DNA of 64,000 nucleotides from Gramella sp. Hel_I_59 (GCF_006714895.1 NZ_VFME01000001.1:2976001-3040000); one strand, 5' to 3'. Shown: positions 35,350 through 43,883, counted from the stretch's first letter. The notes: a model not told the origin generated them from the sequence alone. Numbers and translations: made by a program.

Positions 35350-36612
35350 CTATTCTGTACGCAGAGCGTCCACAGGTTTTACTTTGATGGCGTGCTGTGC
35401 AGGTATAAGGCCGGCCAGAAGACCAGAGATTATTAAAATACTAAGGGCTACGATCACCACTCCCAGGTCTACGGAAGGGTTTAAGAACATCATTTCTGAA
35501 GTATCCATCTGGTCCAGCTGGAAATTGACCAGCCAGATCACACCGGTAGCAAGAATGATCCCACTCATTCCTGAAATGATGGTAAGAAATATAGACTCCA
35601 TCAGGATCTGCCCTCTTATAGACCATGGCGTTGCTCCCAGAGCACGTCTTACTCCAATTTCATTGGTACGTTCTTTTACCACAATGAGCATAATATTGCT
35701 AATCCCGATAATTCCTGAAAGCAATACCAGTACTCCTACGAAATAGGCTACCGCCTTAAGGGCTACAAAAAGTCCGTTTACTTTAGAAAATTCCTCGTAA
35801 AGGTCAAAATTACCCACCGCGCGATCATCTTCCGGATGTATCTTATGACGTTCCTTAACCAGGTCGATAATATCTCCCTTAAGAGCCGTGATACTATTAT
35901 TGTCTTTTGCGGTAATGGCCATCCAGCCTACTTTATTCCCACGATTAAAAGCCTGGGAAAAAGCTGTAAAAGGAACAAATATCTCTTTCTGACCTTCCTC
36001 GGCATCACCACCCCGACTTTTCTTCTTGTAAGTTCCAATCACCATGAAATTCACTCCACTAATCTTGATATAAGTTCCAAGCGGATCTTCTCCCTTATCA
36101 TATAGAGCAGCCTGCACACCGGTTCCTATTACGGCAACCTTCCTTTTCTGATCAATATCTGAATGGTTCACGAACCTGCCAGAAGTGATATCCATAGGTT
36201 CCTGCTGAATGATTTCTGGATAATCTCCGTACACATTGAATGCACCGGTATTTAAGCCACGTACCACATTGTTATCGCCACCAAAACCACCAAGCTGATT
36301 TCGAGGTGAGACAAACCTGAGGTCTGGCACCTCTCTCTCGATAGCCGCAACGTCTTCTACTTCAAAACTGTAGAATCTTCCTTTCGGCATTCCTTTATAA
36401 GGTCTTGAAGCTACCTGTGTCCACATGAACATGGTATTGGTTGCAATACCACCAAAACCCTGTTTTACACCATTCTCCAATCCTTTTCCTGCAGCTAGCA
36501 GGATGACAAGGATAAATATTCCCCATAAAACTCCAAAAGCAGTCATCAGGGTTCTAAACCAGTTCGAGGTTAGCGCTTCTATAATTTCATTCCAACGATC
36601 TCTACTAAACAT
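35350..36612 (-). CDS. ABC transporter permease, MacB/FtsX type (second)
   Basis: A 420-residue inner-membrane permease: one N-terminal helix (about residues 17-40), a large periplasmic MacB_PCD domain, then three C-terminal helices (about 285-310, 338-362, 380-405). The FtsX signature IMLIVVKERTNEIGVRRALGATP is clear. Such permeases usually act as mechanotransmitters and move substrates from the periplasm. It starts one base after its paralog's stop codon; together the two probably form a heterodimer with the ATPase. Confidence 0.93.
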   Translation of the reverse strand: MFSRDRWNEIIEALTSNWFRTLMTAFGVLWGIFILVILLAAGKGLENGVKQGFGGIATNTMFMWTQVASRPYKGMPKGRFYSFEVEDVAAIEREVPDLRFVSPRNQLGGFGGDNNVVRGLNTGAFNVYGDYPEIIQQEPMDITSGRFVNHSDIDQKRKVAVIGTGVQAALYDKGEDPLGTYIKISGVNFMVIGTYKKKSRGGDAEEGQKEIFVPFTAFSQAFNRGNKVGWMAITAKDNNSITALKGDIIDLVKERHKIHPEDDRAVGNFDLYEEFSKVNGLFVALKAVAYFVGVLVLLSGIIGISNIMLIVVKERTNEIGVRRALGATPWSIRGQILMESIFLTIISGMSGIILATGVIWLVNFQLDQMDTSEMMFLNPSVDLGVVIVALSILIISGLLAGLIPAQHAIKVKPVDALRTE

Positions 36613-36613
36613 A

Positions 36614-37858
36614 CTATTCGTCTCTTAGTGCTACAATTGGTTTGATCCTGGCTGCTCTCCAGGCCGGGAAGAATCCCGCCAGTGCTCCTGCTATCACAAG
36701 AATAAACACCGTATTGATCGCTACCGTAAAATTAACGGTTGGGTTATAAATATATTGGGTTTCGATCATTGGGCCCACAAATTCCAGGAGTGCGAGACTA
36801 AATATGAGTCCGAGGAAACCGGCAATGGCCGTTACAAAGATCGATTCATGAAGCACCATTCCGATAATCGAAAGTGGCTGAGCTCCTAATGCTTTCCTTA
36901 CGCCAATTTCACGGGTTCGTTCTTTCACGATTATAAGCATGATATTACTCACCCCAACAACTCCCGCGATAATGGTACAAACACCAACACCCCAGAAGAA
37001 TAATTTGATCATATCCATTAGAGTGAAAAAGCGTTTCGCATTTTCCAGTGAGTTATTTACGTAGATGGCACTATTATCATCTGGTGCAACGGTATGACGC
37101 TCCTTTAAGAACTGGTCCAGTTCTGCAGTAAATTGTGTGGAGGCAGCTACCGACTTGTCAAAATCATCTTCAGGTTTGAGCGTGAGATACATTCTGGCAA
37201 TATCGTTTCCACCACCAAAAGCTTTCTGAGCAGTGGTAATTGGCACAATAGCGCGAGATTCTTCACGTTCTCCTCCGGGATCGGTGTAAACTCCAACAAT
37301 TTTAAAGTTCACTCCGGAAACCTGCACGTATTTACCAATAGGATCTTCATCCTTAAAAAGATCGAGCTTGATTCGCTGACCTATGACCATATTCTTTTCT
37401 GAATTATCTAGGTCTGGTATATTGATAAATCGACCTGTAGTAAGAGTGTTATTTTCCAGAACCTGGTAGCTGGGAAAACTTCCGTAGACCTGGTAGGAAC
37501 CAGATTCTTTCCCGTAAGTGAGCACCTGTCCCCATTGCTGATATAACGAAGCGCTTTTATCAAGTTTATCGCCGTAAAGTCTTAGAATCTGATCGTAGTC
37601 TTCATTTTTAAACTGAATGCGTCTTCCTGGGTTCAGTCCTTTATATTCTTTTGAAGTCATTCCTGGATAAACCAGCATTAAATTTGCAGCATCCTGCTCA
37701 AATTCGCGGGCAATTCCATTTCTCATTCCTTCACCAATTCCAAGCAGGATCACCAGGATAAAAATTCCTGATGCTACCGAAAGTCCAGTTAAGAACGTGC
37801 GTAACTTATTTTTTCGGATGGTTTCAAAGATCTCATCCCAACGATCAAGATCAAACAT
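36614..37858 (-). CDS. ABC transporter permease, MacB/FtsX type (first)
   Basis: A 414-residue paralog of the next gene with the same layout of N-terminal helix, periplasmic MacB_PCD domain and three C-terminal helices. The conserved cytoplasmic loop reads IMLIIVKERTREIGVRKALGAQP. Both permeases begin with a similar stretch (DRWDEIFETIRKNKLRTFLT here; DRWNEIIEALTSNWFRTLMT there), which points to tandem duplication. Its start overlaps the ATPase gene by 8 bases, indicating translational coupling. Confidence 0.93.
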   Translation of the reverse strand: MFDLDRWDEIFETIRKNKLRTFLTGLSVASGIFILVILLGIGEGMRNGIAREFEQDAANLMLVYPGMTSKEYKGLNPGRRIQFKNEDYDQILRLYGDKLDKSASLYQQWGQVLTYGKESGSYQVYGSFPSYQVLENNTLTTGRFINIPDLDNSEKNMVIGQRIKLDLFKDEDPIGKYVQVSGVNFKIVGVYTDPGGEREESRAIVPITTAQKAFGGGNDIARMYLTLKPEDDFDKSVAASTQFTAELDQFLKERHTVAPDDNSAIYVNNSLENAKRFFTLMDMIKLFFWGVGVCTIIAGVVGVSNIMLIIVKERTREIGVRKALGAQPLSIIGMVLHESIFVTAIAGFLGLIFSLALLEFVGPMIETQYIYNPTVNFTVAINTVFILVIAGALAGFFPAWRAARIKPIVALRDE

Positions 37859-38552
37859 TTTCTGAAGCTCTTATTTGTGAAACCAAAGTATCTTCAATGA
37901 TCAAACCGTCCTTAAGATTTACGATCCTTTTAGTCATCTGGGCGATATCATTTTCATGAGTTACCACCAGTATAGTTCTTCCTTCATCATTGATCTTCTG
38001 AATGAGATCCATCACTTCATAGGAAGTTTTTGTATCTAAAGCACCTGTAGGCTCATCTGCCAGCAAGACTTTTGGATCGCTCGCCAGTGCCCTGGCAATG
38101 GCGACACGTTGCTTCTGTCCACCTGAAAGTTCATTAGGTAAATGGCCAGCCCATTTAGCCAGGCCTACCTTCTCCAGGTAACTCATCGCTTTGTCCATAC
38201 GTTCACCGCGAGGCAAACCCTGGTAATAAAGCGGAAGTGCTACGTTATCCAATGCAGATTTATAGCTTATCAAATTGAAAGACTGGAAGATGAAACCCAG
38301 AAATTTATTCCGATACTTCGCTGCTTGTTTCTCGCTAAGCCCTTTAATGGGAACTCCATCGAGAATGTAGGAGCCTTCATCGGCTTCATCCAGCATTCCC
38401 AGAATATTTAGTAATGTAGATTTTCCGGAACCTGAAGAGCCCATAATGGAAACGAGTTCACCTTCAGCAACCTCGAAATTGATCCCTTTGAGCACGTGCA
38501 ATGAATTCGCACCCATTTTATAGGATTTGTGAAGATTGGTAATATTGATCAT
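37851..38552 (-). CDS. ABC transporter ATP-binding protein (MacB/LolD type)
   Basis: A 233-residue ATPase powering the two permeases. Walker A is GSSGSGKST (38-46), the signature is LSGGQKQR (142-149), Walker B is VLLADEPTG (162-170), and the H-loop His is in VVTHE. The sequence belongs to the MacB/LolD/FtsE branch. It is the first gene of a leftward six-gene efflux operon plus tsaB. The 123-base region upstream holds a 14-bp palindrome (38648-38661). Confidence 0.95.
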   Translation of the reverse strand: MINITNLHKSYKMGANSLHVLKGINFEVAEGELVSIMGSSGSGKSTLLNILGMLDEADEGSYILDGVPIKGLSEKQAAKYRNKFLGFIFQSFNLISYKSALDNVALPLYYQGLPRGERMDKAMSYLEKVGLAKWAGHLPNELSGGQKQRVAIARALASDPKVLLADEPTGALDTKTSYEVMDLIQKINDEGRTILVVTHENDIAQMTKRIVNLKDGLIIEDTLVSQIRASENV

Positions 38553-38647
38553 GATTGATGGTTATTAAACAGAAGAACCTGTCTTCTATTCAATAAGACT
38601 ATCAAAAAAATGAAATGTTACAATAATGTTAGGGAAAGTGTAATTCT

Positions 38648-38661
38648 TAAACTTAAGTTTA
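38648..38661. promoter_or_regulatory. Palindrome upstream of the ABC efflux operon
   Basis: The perfect 14-nt palindrome taaacttaagttta is nested inside a looser inverted repeat, tgtaat (38639-38644) and attaca (38663-38668). It lies about 95 bases upstream of the ATPase start codon and just past the stop of the preceding small gene. No T-run follows on either strand, so an operator is more likely than a terminator. Confidence 0.4.
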
Positions 38662-38675
38662 CATTACAAAAGAGT

Positions 38676-38912
38676 CTAAGCTTCTTCTTTTTCTCTTCTT
38701 TTCCAGGTGCGATAAATGAAGTAACCAATCCCACCAATGAGTAAATATGGAAATATCATGAGATATAGAATACCATCGTTAATTCCCTTTGCGGTACTTT
38801 GATCACCTTCACTTTCCAGCACAGCCCGACACATGGAGCATTGAGCTTCAGCAGTTTCAGGAATTAAAAGAAATGCTGCAAATAGAATGCTTATAATAAG
38901 TAGTTTCTTCAT
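38676..38912 (-). CDS. Small exported CxxC membrane protein
   Basis: A 78-residue protein with a signal peptide (LLIISILFAAFLLIPETAEA), mature start QCSMCRAVLESEGDQSTAKG carrying a CxxC pair, one transmembrane helix (ILYLMIFPYLLIGGIGYFIY) and a short basic cytoplasmic tail. I do not recognise a named family with certainty. It closes a gene run encoding a thioredoxin-like protein, SCO and DUF420 next to cytochrome oxidase genes, so a role in oxidase maturation, perhaps copper or thiol handling outside the membrane, is plausible but inferred. Confidence 0.75.
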   Translation of the reverse strand: MKKLLIISILFAAFLLIPETAEAQCSMCRAVLESEGDQSTAKGINDGILYLMIFPYLLIGGIGYFIYRTWKRREKEEA

Positions 38913-38956
38913 ATTCAGTCTCTTAATCTCACCAAATTATAAATTTCCGAAGAGAT

Positions 38957-39496
38957 TTAATAATACGGCATCATAAATAAAAATACCAGTACACCGGTAA
39001 CGGCTACGTATAACCAGATTGGGAATGTCCATCTTGCTATCTTCGAGTGCTTGTCGTATTCTCCACTCAAGCCTCTATACATTGTAAATAAAACCAGCGG
39101 CACTATGATTCCGGATAGTATAATATGGGAAACAAGTATAAAGAAATAGACATATCTCAAAATTCCTTCTCCTCCATAAGGCACCGGTTCGTTACTGATC
39201 TTTGAAAGCACATAGCTCACCAGGAAAACTACAGAAAGACCAAATGCAGCGATCATAGTATTCCTGTGTGCTAAAAAGTTGTCTGCCTTCATGAAGAAAT
39301 ATCCAACAACCAGTAAAATTGCGGTTAGGAAATTCAGTACACCATGAAAGAGCGGAAATGTCATCGAATCGGCGCCAAAGATGTTGTAACGCTCTGGTAA
39401 TAACATAAGAACTACAACAATGGCAGGAACGGCGATAGAGAGTCCTATAATCACAGGAACGGCGATCTTATCTGAAGTGTTCAGGGAAGTTTTCAA
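38957..39496 (-). CDS. DUF420 family membrane protein
   Basis: A 179-residue inner-membrane protein with five hydrophobic helices and the DUF420 features FPLFHGVLNFLTAILLVVGY, HRNTMIAAFGLSVVFLVSYV and RWTFPIWLYVAVTGVLVFLFM. DUF420 proteins are linked to assembly of heme-copper oxidases (the Staphylococcus CtaM relative is needed for an oxidase). Conserved His residues in the helices fit metal or heme contact. Its start overlaps the SCO stop codon by 4 bases, so the two are translationally coupled. Confidence 0.9.
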   Translation of the reverse strand: MKTSLNTSDKIAVPVIIGLSIAVPAIVVVLMLLPERYNIFGADSMTFPLFHGVLNFLTAILLVVGYFFMKADNFLAHRNTMIAAFGLSVVFLVSYVLSKISNEPVPYGGEGILRYVYFFILVSHIILSGIIVPLVLFTMYRGLSGEYDKHSKIARWTFPIWLYVAVTGVLVFLFMMPYY

Positions 39497-40227
39497 AGTA
39501 AGTTATTTATATCTTCAATTAATATTTCGATCTGCGGTTCTTCCTGATCTCCAGTGACCGACTTATTTCGTTCTACAGAACCACGGTAATAGATAATCGG
39601 ATTACCAAAATTATCCTCTCTGGACCTAATATAACCTTCCTGATCTACTAGAGCGAACCAGCCCTGATGAGCAAATCCTCCAGCTTCAGATGCATCTTCA
39701 CCAGCATAAATACCGAATCCTTTATTAGCCACCTGGTAGATCTTTTCGCGATCTCCAGTGAGCAAGTTCCAGTCTGGATCTGTAATTCCATACTTATCGG
39801 CATACTCAGTGAGCACCTCTGGAGTATCATGCTCGGGATCTATGGAAAATGATGCGATCCCAAAATTGGAAGCATCTTTGAACTCATCCTGTATCTCGAC
39901 TAAATTTTTATTCATGATCGGGCAAATGGTAGGACAGGTTGTAAAGAAGAATTCTGCCACATATACTTTACCAGCATAATTTTTATTGGTGATCGTATCG
40001 CCGTCCTGATTTACAAAACTAAATTGAGGTGCTTTTTTTCGCTCTCCATCAATTTCAAGGTAAACCAGAGGAACATCGGTCTTAGTACGTTTTTTATCAG
40101 TTGTTTTATTCAGGCGATCTGCTTTAACGATCTCATTATCACTAATTCTATCTATGATCTTCGGGATAAAAATGATCCCGAAAACCAGGATGATCAGTGA
40201 AATTCCTATATATGAGTAGTTTTTCAT
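39493..40227 (-). CDS. SCO-family copper chaperone for cytochrome oxidase
   Basis: Delivers copper to, or reduces, the CuA site of cytochrome c oxidase. The 244-residue protein has an N-terminal anchor helix (YIGISLIILVFGIIFI) and a thioredoxin fold with the Cu-binding CxxxC at C98 and C102 (TTCPTICP) and the conserved His H187 (FAHQGW). All three copper ligands are intact. It is coupled on both sides: TAATG overlap with the upstream thioredoxin-like gene and overlap with DUF420 downstream. Confidence 0.94.
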   Translation of the reverse strand: MKNYSYIGISLIILVFGIIFIPKIIDRISDNEIVKADRLNKTTDKKRTKTDVPLVYLEIDGERKKAPQFSFVNQDGDTITNKNYAGKVYVAEFFFTTCPTICPIMNKNLVEIQDEFKDASNFGIASFSIDPEHDTPEVLTEYADKYGITDPDWNLLTGDREKIYQVANKGFGIYAGEDASEAGGFAHQGWFALVDQEGYIRSREDNFGNPIIYYRGSVERNKSVTGDQEEPQIEILIEDINNLL

Positions 40228-40871
40228 TAGATCTTATCGTTTCGATTGTTACGCTTTAAAGCCAGACGATACTCTGCAAGGATAACTTTTACGTCATCGT
40301 TCATTTTGTTATTCAGTTCTGCTACATCACGTGAGTCATACCCATAAAGTTCACCGTTATCTTCATCGTCATCACGGCCACGAAGATTACGATCTTTATC
40401 TACGATGTAAACATATGGCGTGTATTGATCCTGATCGAGTTTATGCGGACTGGCAAAACTTTCAAAAACTGTTTCTATCTCTTCGGAAGTTGCATAAGCT
40501 ATCTTCCATTTCGAAGATTCGCTGATCTTTTTAAATTCTTCAATAAAGTTCCCGGTATCTTCTTTAGTTTCCGAAGGAAGGATTAATACAAATTGAAAAT
40601 CGTCGAAGTCGTAATATTTTTCAAGTATTTTTTTGTCAAGATTGAAGGTATTGCCTTTGATCTTTTCGAGATCTGATCCAAAGAAGGCGACAACTGTGAT
40701 ATGCTCATCAAAACTAAGCACACTATCGGTATTGGTTTCCATTCCGGAGATATCCGTTACATTTTCTGTGAGAACAGGTAACCTGGCGAAGTTGTTCTTG
40801 CCAGAAGCAAAGAACAAATATGCGGTGATTGGAAGGGCGAATAAAATACCAAGAACTAGAAACTTCTTCAT
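40227..40871 (-). CDS. Thioredoxin-fold protein without active-site cysteines
   Basis: From the ATG at 40871 (MKKFLVLGILFALPITAYLF) this is a 214-residue protein with an N-terminal membrane anchor and a domain whose layout follows SCO/peroxiredoxin proteins (ITVVAFFGSDLEKIKG where SCO has FFFTTCPTICP; later YTPYVYIVDKDRNLRGRDDD). The CxxxC motif is absent. It ends with a charged segment, EYRLALKRNNRNDK. It probably binds or scaffolds rather than carrying copper itself. Coupling to SCO suggests a joint role. A -7-like element TATTTTTG (40906-40899, minus strand) overlaps the preceding terminator. Confidence 0.75.
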   Translation of the reverse strand: MKKFLVLGILFALPITAYLFFASGKNNFARLPVLTENVTDISGMETNTDSVLSFDEHITVVAFFGSDLEKIKGNTFNLDKKILEKYYDFDDFQFVLILPSETKEDTGNFIEEFKKISESSKWKIAYATSEEIETVFESFASPHKLDQDQYTPYVYIVDKDRNLRGRDDDEDNGELYGYDSRDVAELNNKMNDDVKVILAEYRLALKRNNRNDKI

Positions 40872-40908
40872 AGCAATGAGATGCTTTACAGACGGGTACA
40901 AAAATAAA

Positions 40909-40932
40909 AAGACGGTTTTATAAAACCGCCTT
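40909..40932 (-). terminator. Terminator of the cytochrome oxidase run
   Basis: Two 12-base arms (40909-40920 and 40921-40932) pair on the minus-strand RNA with one G-U wobble and are followed by TTTATTTTT. On the plus strand the same position would be an A-C mismatch, which supports leftward function. Confidence 0.75.
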
Positions 40933-40953
40933 TTCCAATGCTTTTAACTTTTG

Positions 40954-41313
40954 TTAGAAGTCCCAGGCTACATGCCCGCTCTTATATACTTCGTAGATAT
41001 ATCCACCTTCAGTAAGAAGGATAAAAATCAGGTAAGAAATAAGGAAAATAGACGTCCATACGATCGCTCTTCTAAGCCCTTTAGTTTCATGTTCAAGGTG
41101 CATAAAAGACCAGGCGATATAATACGCTTTATAGATCGTAAGTATGATAAAGATCCAGTTAAGTAATCTCATTCCTAAGAACATGGTGTCTGTTAGGAAA
41201 GCAGGCTTAATAATTCCAAGAATTACTTCTGCGATTGTTACTACTGAAAGTATTGCGAAAACAAACCAGATCCTTTTAGTTGCAGATCCTTCATGTGTTG
41301 TATCGTGAGCCAT
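40954..41313 (-). CDS. Cytochrome c oxidase subunit IV-type protein
   Basis: A 119-residue membrane protein with three hydrophobic helices (about residues 14-33, 45-67, 85-107). The pattern RIWFVFAILSVVTIAEVILGI and YIAWSFMHLEHETKGLRRAI is typical of the prokaryotic COX4 family (COX4_pro), an accessory subunit of aa3/caa3 oxidases. It lies 17 bases after the large subunit III gene and ends the leftward oxidase run at a terminator. Confidence 0.9.
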   Translation of the reverse strand: MAHDTTHEGSATKRIWFVFAILSVVTIAEVILGIIKPAFLTDTMFLGMRLLNWIFIILTIYKAYYIAWSFMHLEHETKGLRRAIVWTSIFLISYLIFILLTEGGYIYEVYKSGHVAWDF

Positions 41314-41330
41314 AATAATTTATTTCAGAA

Positions 41331-42311
41331 TTAAACCAGGTAAAAGAATGTAAATACAAATACCCAAACTAAGTCTACAAAGTGCCAGTAAAGACCAACT
41401 TTTTCAACCATCTCATAACTTCCTCTTCGCTCGTAAGTTCCAATGACTACGTTAAAGAAGATGATGATATTGATAATGATCCCGGAAAGCACGTGAAACC
41501 CGTGAAAACCAGTGATAAAGAAGAAAAAGTCTGCAAATAATGGTGGTCCATACTCATTTTGAGTAAGGTTAGCACCTTCTACAGTTCCAACAGCTTCAGT
41601 ATCCAGCTTAGCCAGAGACTCATCTCTACTTAGGATGGTTTTCTCGTTATCTTCGGTAAATGTTTGTGTTCTAATTAGAAGATCTTCATTCGCTGCAAAA
41701 CCAGCTTTGATCTCATCAAGTGAATAGGTTGGTAGCTCAGCTCCAGAATCAAACCAGATCCCGGTGTTCGCTTCATGCTCTACTCTATCGCCTTCAATTG
41801 GAACTGCGATCTCAGATAATGCTACACGATGACCTTCACCATCTACGAATTGAAGGATGTTACCACCTTTAGTAGTTACAGCTCCATATTCTCCGCTAAT
41901 AAAATTCTTCCACTCCCAGGCTTGTGATCCCACGAATATAATTCCACCAATAATGGTAAGAAACATATATAGCGTAACCTTAGCTTTCTTCATATGATGT
42001 CCTGCATCTACAGCAAGTACCATAGTTACCGAAGAAAATATTAAAATGAACGTCATCAACGCCACGTAATACATTGGAGCGTCTACTCCATGCAAGAACG
42101 GGAAGTGATTGAAAACCTCATCCGCAATTGGCCAGGAATCAATAAATTTAAAGCGTGAAAAACCATAAGCGGCAAGAAACCCTGAAAATGTTAAAGCATC
42201 AGATAGGATGAAGAACCACATCATCATCTTACCATAACTAGCTTTTAGTGGATCATTACCACCACCCCAGGTTTTTCCTTCAGTGCCTGTTCTAACAACA
42301 GTAGCCTCCAT
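41331..42311 (-). CDS. Cytochrome c oxidase subunit III with a large soluble insert
   Basis: A 326-residue inner-membrane subunit. N-terminal helices (MMMWFFILSDALTFSGFLAAYGF) and the C-terminal block FFFFITGFHGFHVLSGI and YWHFVDLVWVFVFTFFYLV are classic COX3. Between them, about residues 130-240 form a hydrophilic insert rich in Glu, Asp and Thr, absent from standard COX3 and expected on the periplasmic side by the positions of the flanking helices. It lies 45 bases after a second, short COX3 gene. Confidence 0.93.
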   Translation of the reverse strand: MEATVVRTGTEGKTWGGGNDPLKASYGKMMMWFFILSDALTFSGFLAAYGFSRFKFIDSWPIADEVFNHFPFLHGVDAPMYYVALMTFILIFSSVTMVLAVDAGHHMKKAKVTLYMFLTIIGGIIFVGSQAWEWKNFISGEYGAVTTKGGNILQFVDGEGHRVALSEIAVPIEGDRVEHEANTGIWFDSGAELPTYSLDEIKAGFAANEDLLIRTQTFTEDNEKTILSRDESLAKLDTEAVGTVEGANLTQNEYGPPLFADFFFFITGFHGFHVLSGIIINIIIFFNVVIGTYERRGSYEMVEKVGLYWHFVDLVWVFVFTFFYLV

Positions 42312-42356
42312 AGAAGTGTTTTAATGTTAAAGGATGCGCAAAAATACGCAATTTTA

Positions 42357-42938
42357 TTATTTAAAGAAATATAAAAAGATAATCAGGTAAATCCACAGAA
42401 AATCAACAAAGTGCCAGAAAGTTGCACCAAGCTCAAATCCAAGCATTTGACCTGCATTATAACGTTGTTTAAAATGGTTATAAATTAACACTAAAAGCAC
42501 TACTAAGCCTATCGCCAGATGGGCTAAATGCGCCAGCACTAATACATAAATAAAGGAGGTTGTAATCGTACTCTCACTACCGGTAAAATAATAACCGGAT
42601 TGCACTATTTCTGAAAAGCTATAGAACTGGAAAACTACGAATAGAATTGCCAGAATCAACGTTCCAATCAAGAAAGCCGAAGCATTCCTACGATTACCAG
42701 ATTTTATCGCTTGTTTCGATAACCAGAGGGTGATACTACTTCCTACGATCACCAGTGTACTCCAAAGGAATGAAACTGGAAGTTCAAAGTCGGTTAGCCA
42801 GTCTGGTCTGTTCTTACTTACAACATAAGCGCTGGTAAGTCCTGCAAAGGTCATTACCATACTTATGATCCCGAACCAAAGCATCATCTTCTTTGCACGG
42901 GCCTGTTTCATTTCGTCTGATCCCTGTGTTAAATCCAT
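42357..42938 (-). CDS. Cytochrome c oxidase subunit III, short form
   Basis: A 193-residue COX3 homolog with five helices, no insert, and the family ending ATFWHFVDFLWIYLIIFLYFF. Its start codon overlaps the ctaB stop by 10 bases (atggatttaa), so translation is coupled to heme o synthase. Tandem short and long subunit III genes occur in other Bacteroidetes; whether both sit in one complex or in alternative complexes is not visible here. Subunits I and II are not in this window. Confidence 0.92.
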   Translation of the reverse strand: MDLTQGSDEMKQARAKKMMLWFGIISMVMTFAGLTSAYVVSKNRPDWLTDFELPVSFLWSTLVIVGSSITLWLSKQAIKSGNRRNASAFLIGTLILAILFVVFQFYSFSEIVQSGYYFTGSESTITTSFIYVLVLAHLAHLAIGLVVLLVLIYNHFKQRYNAGQMLGFELGATFWHFVDFLWIYLIIFLYFFK

Positions 42939-43831
42939 TGTCTAATAAATTTATCGAGTACATATACAATTTGCAGCAAGGTGATATAAGACACACTTGC
43001 AAACATTAATTTTTTAGCCGCTTCAGCCGTTTTCTCTTTAAAAAGCCTGATTGCGTAATACATCATTCCAAGTCCCAGCAGTAGAATTATGACTCCGGAA
43101 ACCGGAGTTAAATACAATTTACCGGTAACTCCGAAAACCGGAATTAATGAAACCATAATTGTCCAGCAGGTATATAATATGATCTGGACTGCTGTTCCAC
43201 GATCACGTTTTCCAGTAGGAAGCATAAAGAATCCACCTTTCTTATAATCATCAAACAACCACCAACCAATTGCCCAGAAATGCGGGAACTGCCAGAAGAA
43301 CTGAATCATAAACAAAGTACCTGGCTCTATACTAAAGCTTCCTGATGCCGCCACCCAACCTAACATAAATGGGATAGCTCCTGGAAATGCCCCAACAAAT
43401 ACTGCCAATGGTGTCTTCGTTTTCAATGGTGTATAAAGACTCACATACATGAAAATGCTAATAGCACCGAACATTGCGGTTTTTGGATTGATTACGTATA
43501 AAACAATCAATCCCAGAACAGTAAAAATACTTGCGATCGTGAATGCTGTGGTCACAGACATTCTTCCTGCCGGCAGCGGACGGTTTTTCGTACGGTCCAT
43601 AAGGCTGTCCAGGTTTCTTTCAATGATCTGGTTATAAGCATTACTTGCCCCCACCATGAGATATCCACCAATGGCAAGCAAAGTAACAGTCACAAAATCT
43701 ATGGAATCGGCACCTAAAAAATAACCCGCCACAGAGGAGAAAACCACACTAATGGCCAGCCTCATCTTAGTAATTTCCTTAAAATCTGAGAGTATGGAAG
43801 CGTTGGGATTATGTACGCGAGTATTGCTCAA
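42929..43831 (-). CDS. ctaB: Heme o synthase (protoheme IX farnesyltransferase)
   Basis: Farnesylates heme b to heme o for the oxidase. The 300-residue UbiA-type enzyme has eight or nine helices, the first Asp-rich motif NAYNQIIERNLDSLMDRTKNRPLPAG and the second loop WAIGWWLFDDYKKGGF. The start codon is TTG at 43831 (product beginning SNTRVHNPNASILSDFKEITKMRL), because the next ATG would delete the first conserved segment. A strong promoter match (43854-43883) lies just upstream, giving a leader of roughly 16 bases. It is the first gene of the oxidase run. Confidence 0.95.
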   Translation of the reverse strand: MSNTRVHNPNASILSDFKEITKMRLAISVVFSSVAGYFLGADSIDFVTVTLLAIGGYLMVGASNAYNQIIERNLDSLMDRTKNRPLPAGRMSVTTAFTIASIFTVLGLIVLYVINPKTAMFGAISIFMYVSLYTPLKTKTPLAVFVGAFPGAIPFMLGWVAASGSFSIEPGTLFMIQFFWQFPHFWAIGWWLFDDYKKGGFFMLPTGKRDRGTAVQIILYTCWTIMVSLIPVFGVTGKLYLTPVSGVIILLLGLGMMYYAIRLFKEKTAEAAKKLMFASVSYITLLQIVYVLDKFIRQWI

Positions 43832-43853
43832 AAAAGCTTTTTTTTAACTTGTG

Positions 43854-43883
43854 CAAAGATACTCCTTAATTAGGTTTTGGCAA
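43854..43883 (-). promoter_or_regulatory. ctaB: Promoter of the ctaB-cox run
   Basis: On the minus strand CTTG (TTG at 43883-43881), a 19-base spacer and TATCTTTG (43861-43854) match the Bacteroidetes consensus. It supports the TTG start of ctaB close downstream. Confidence 0.66.

Noticed and set aside
40872..40901. Longer N-terminus for the thioredoxin-like protein before SCO
   Set aside because: The ATG at 40871 starts directly at the anchor helix, and the extension runs into the promoter/terminator region.
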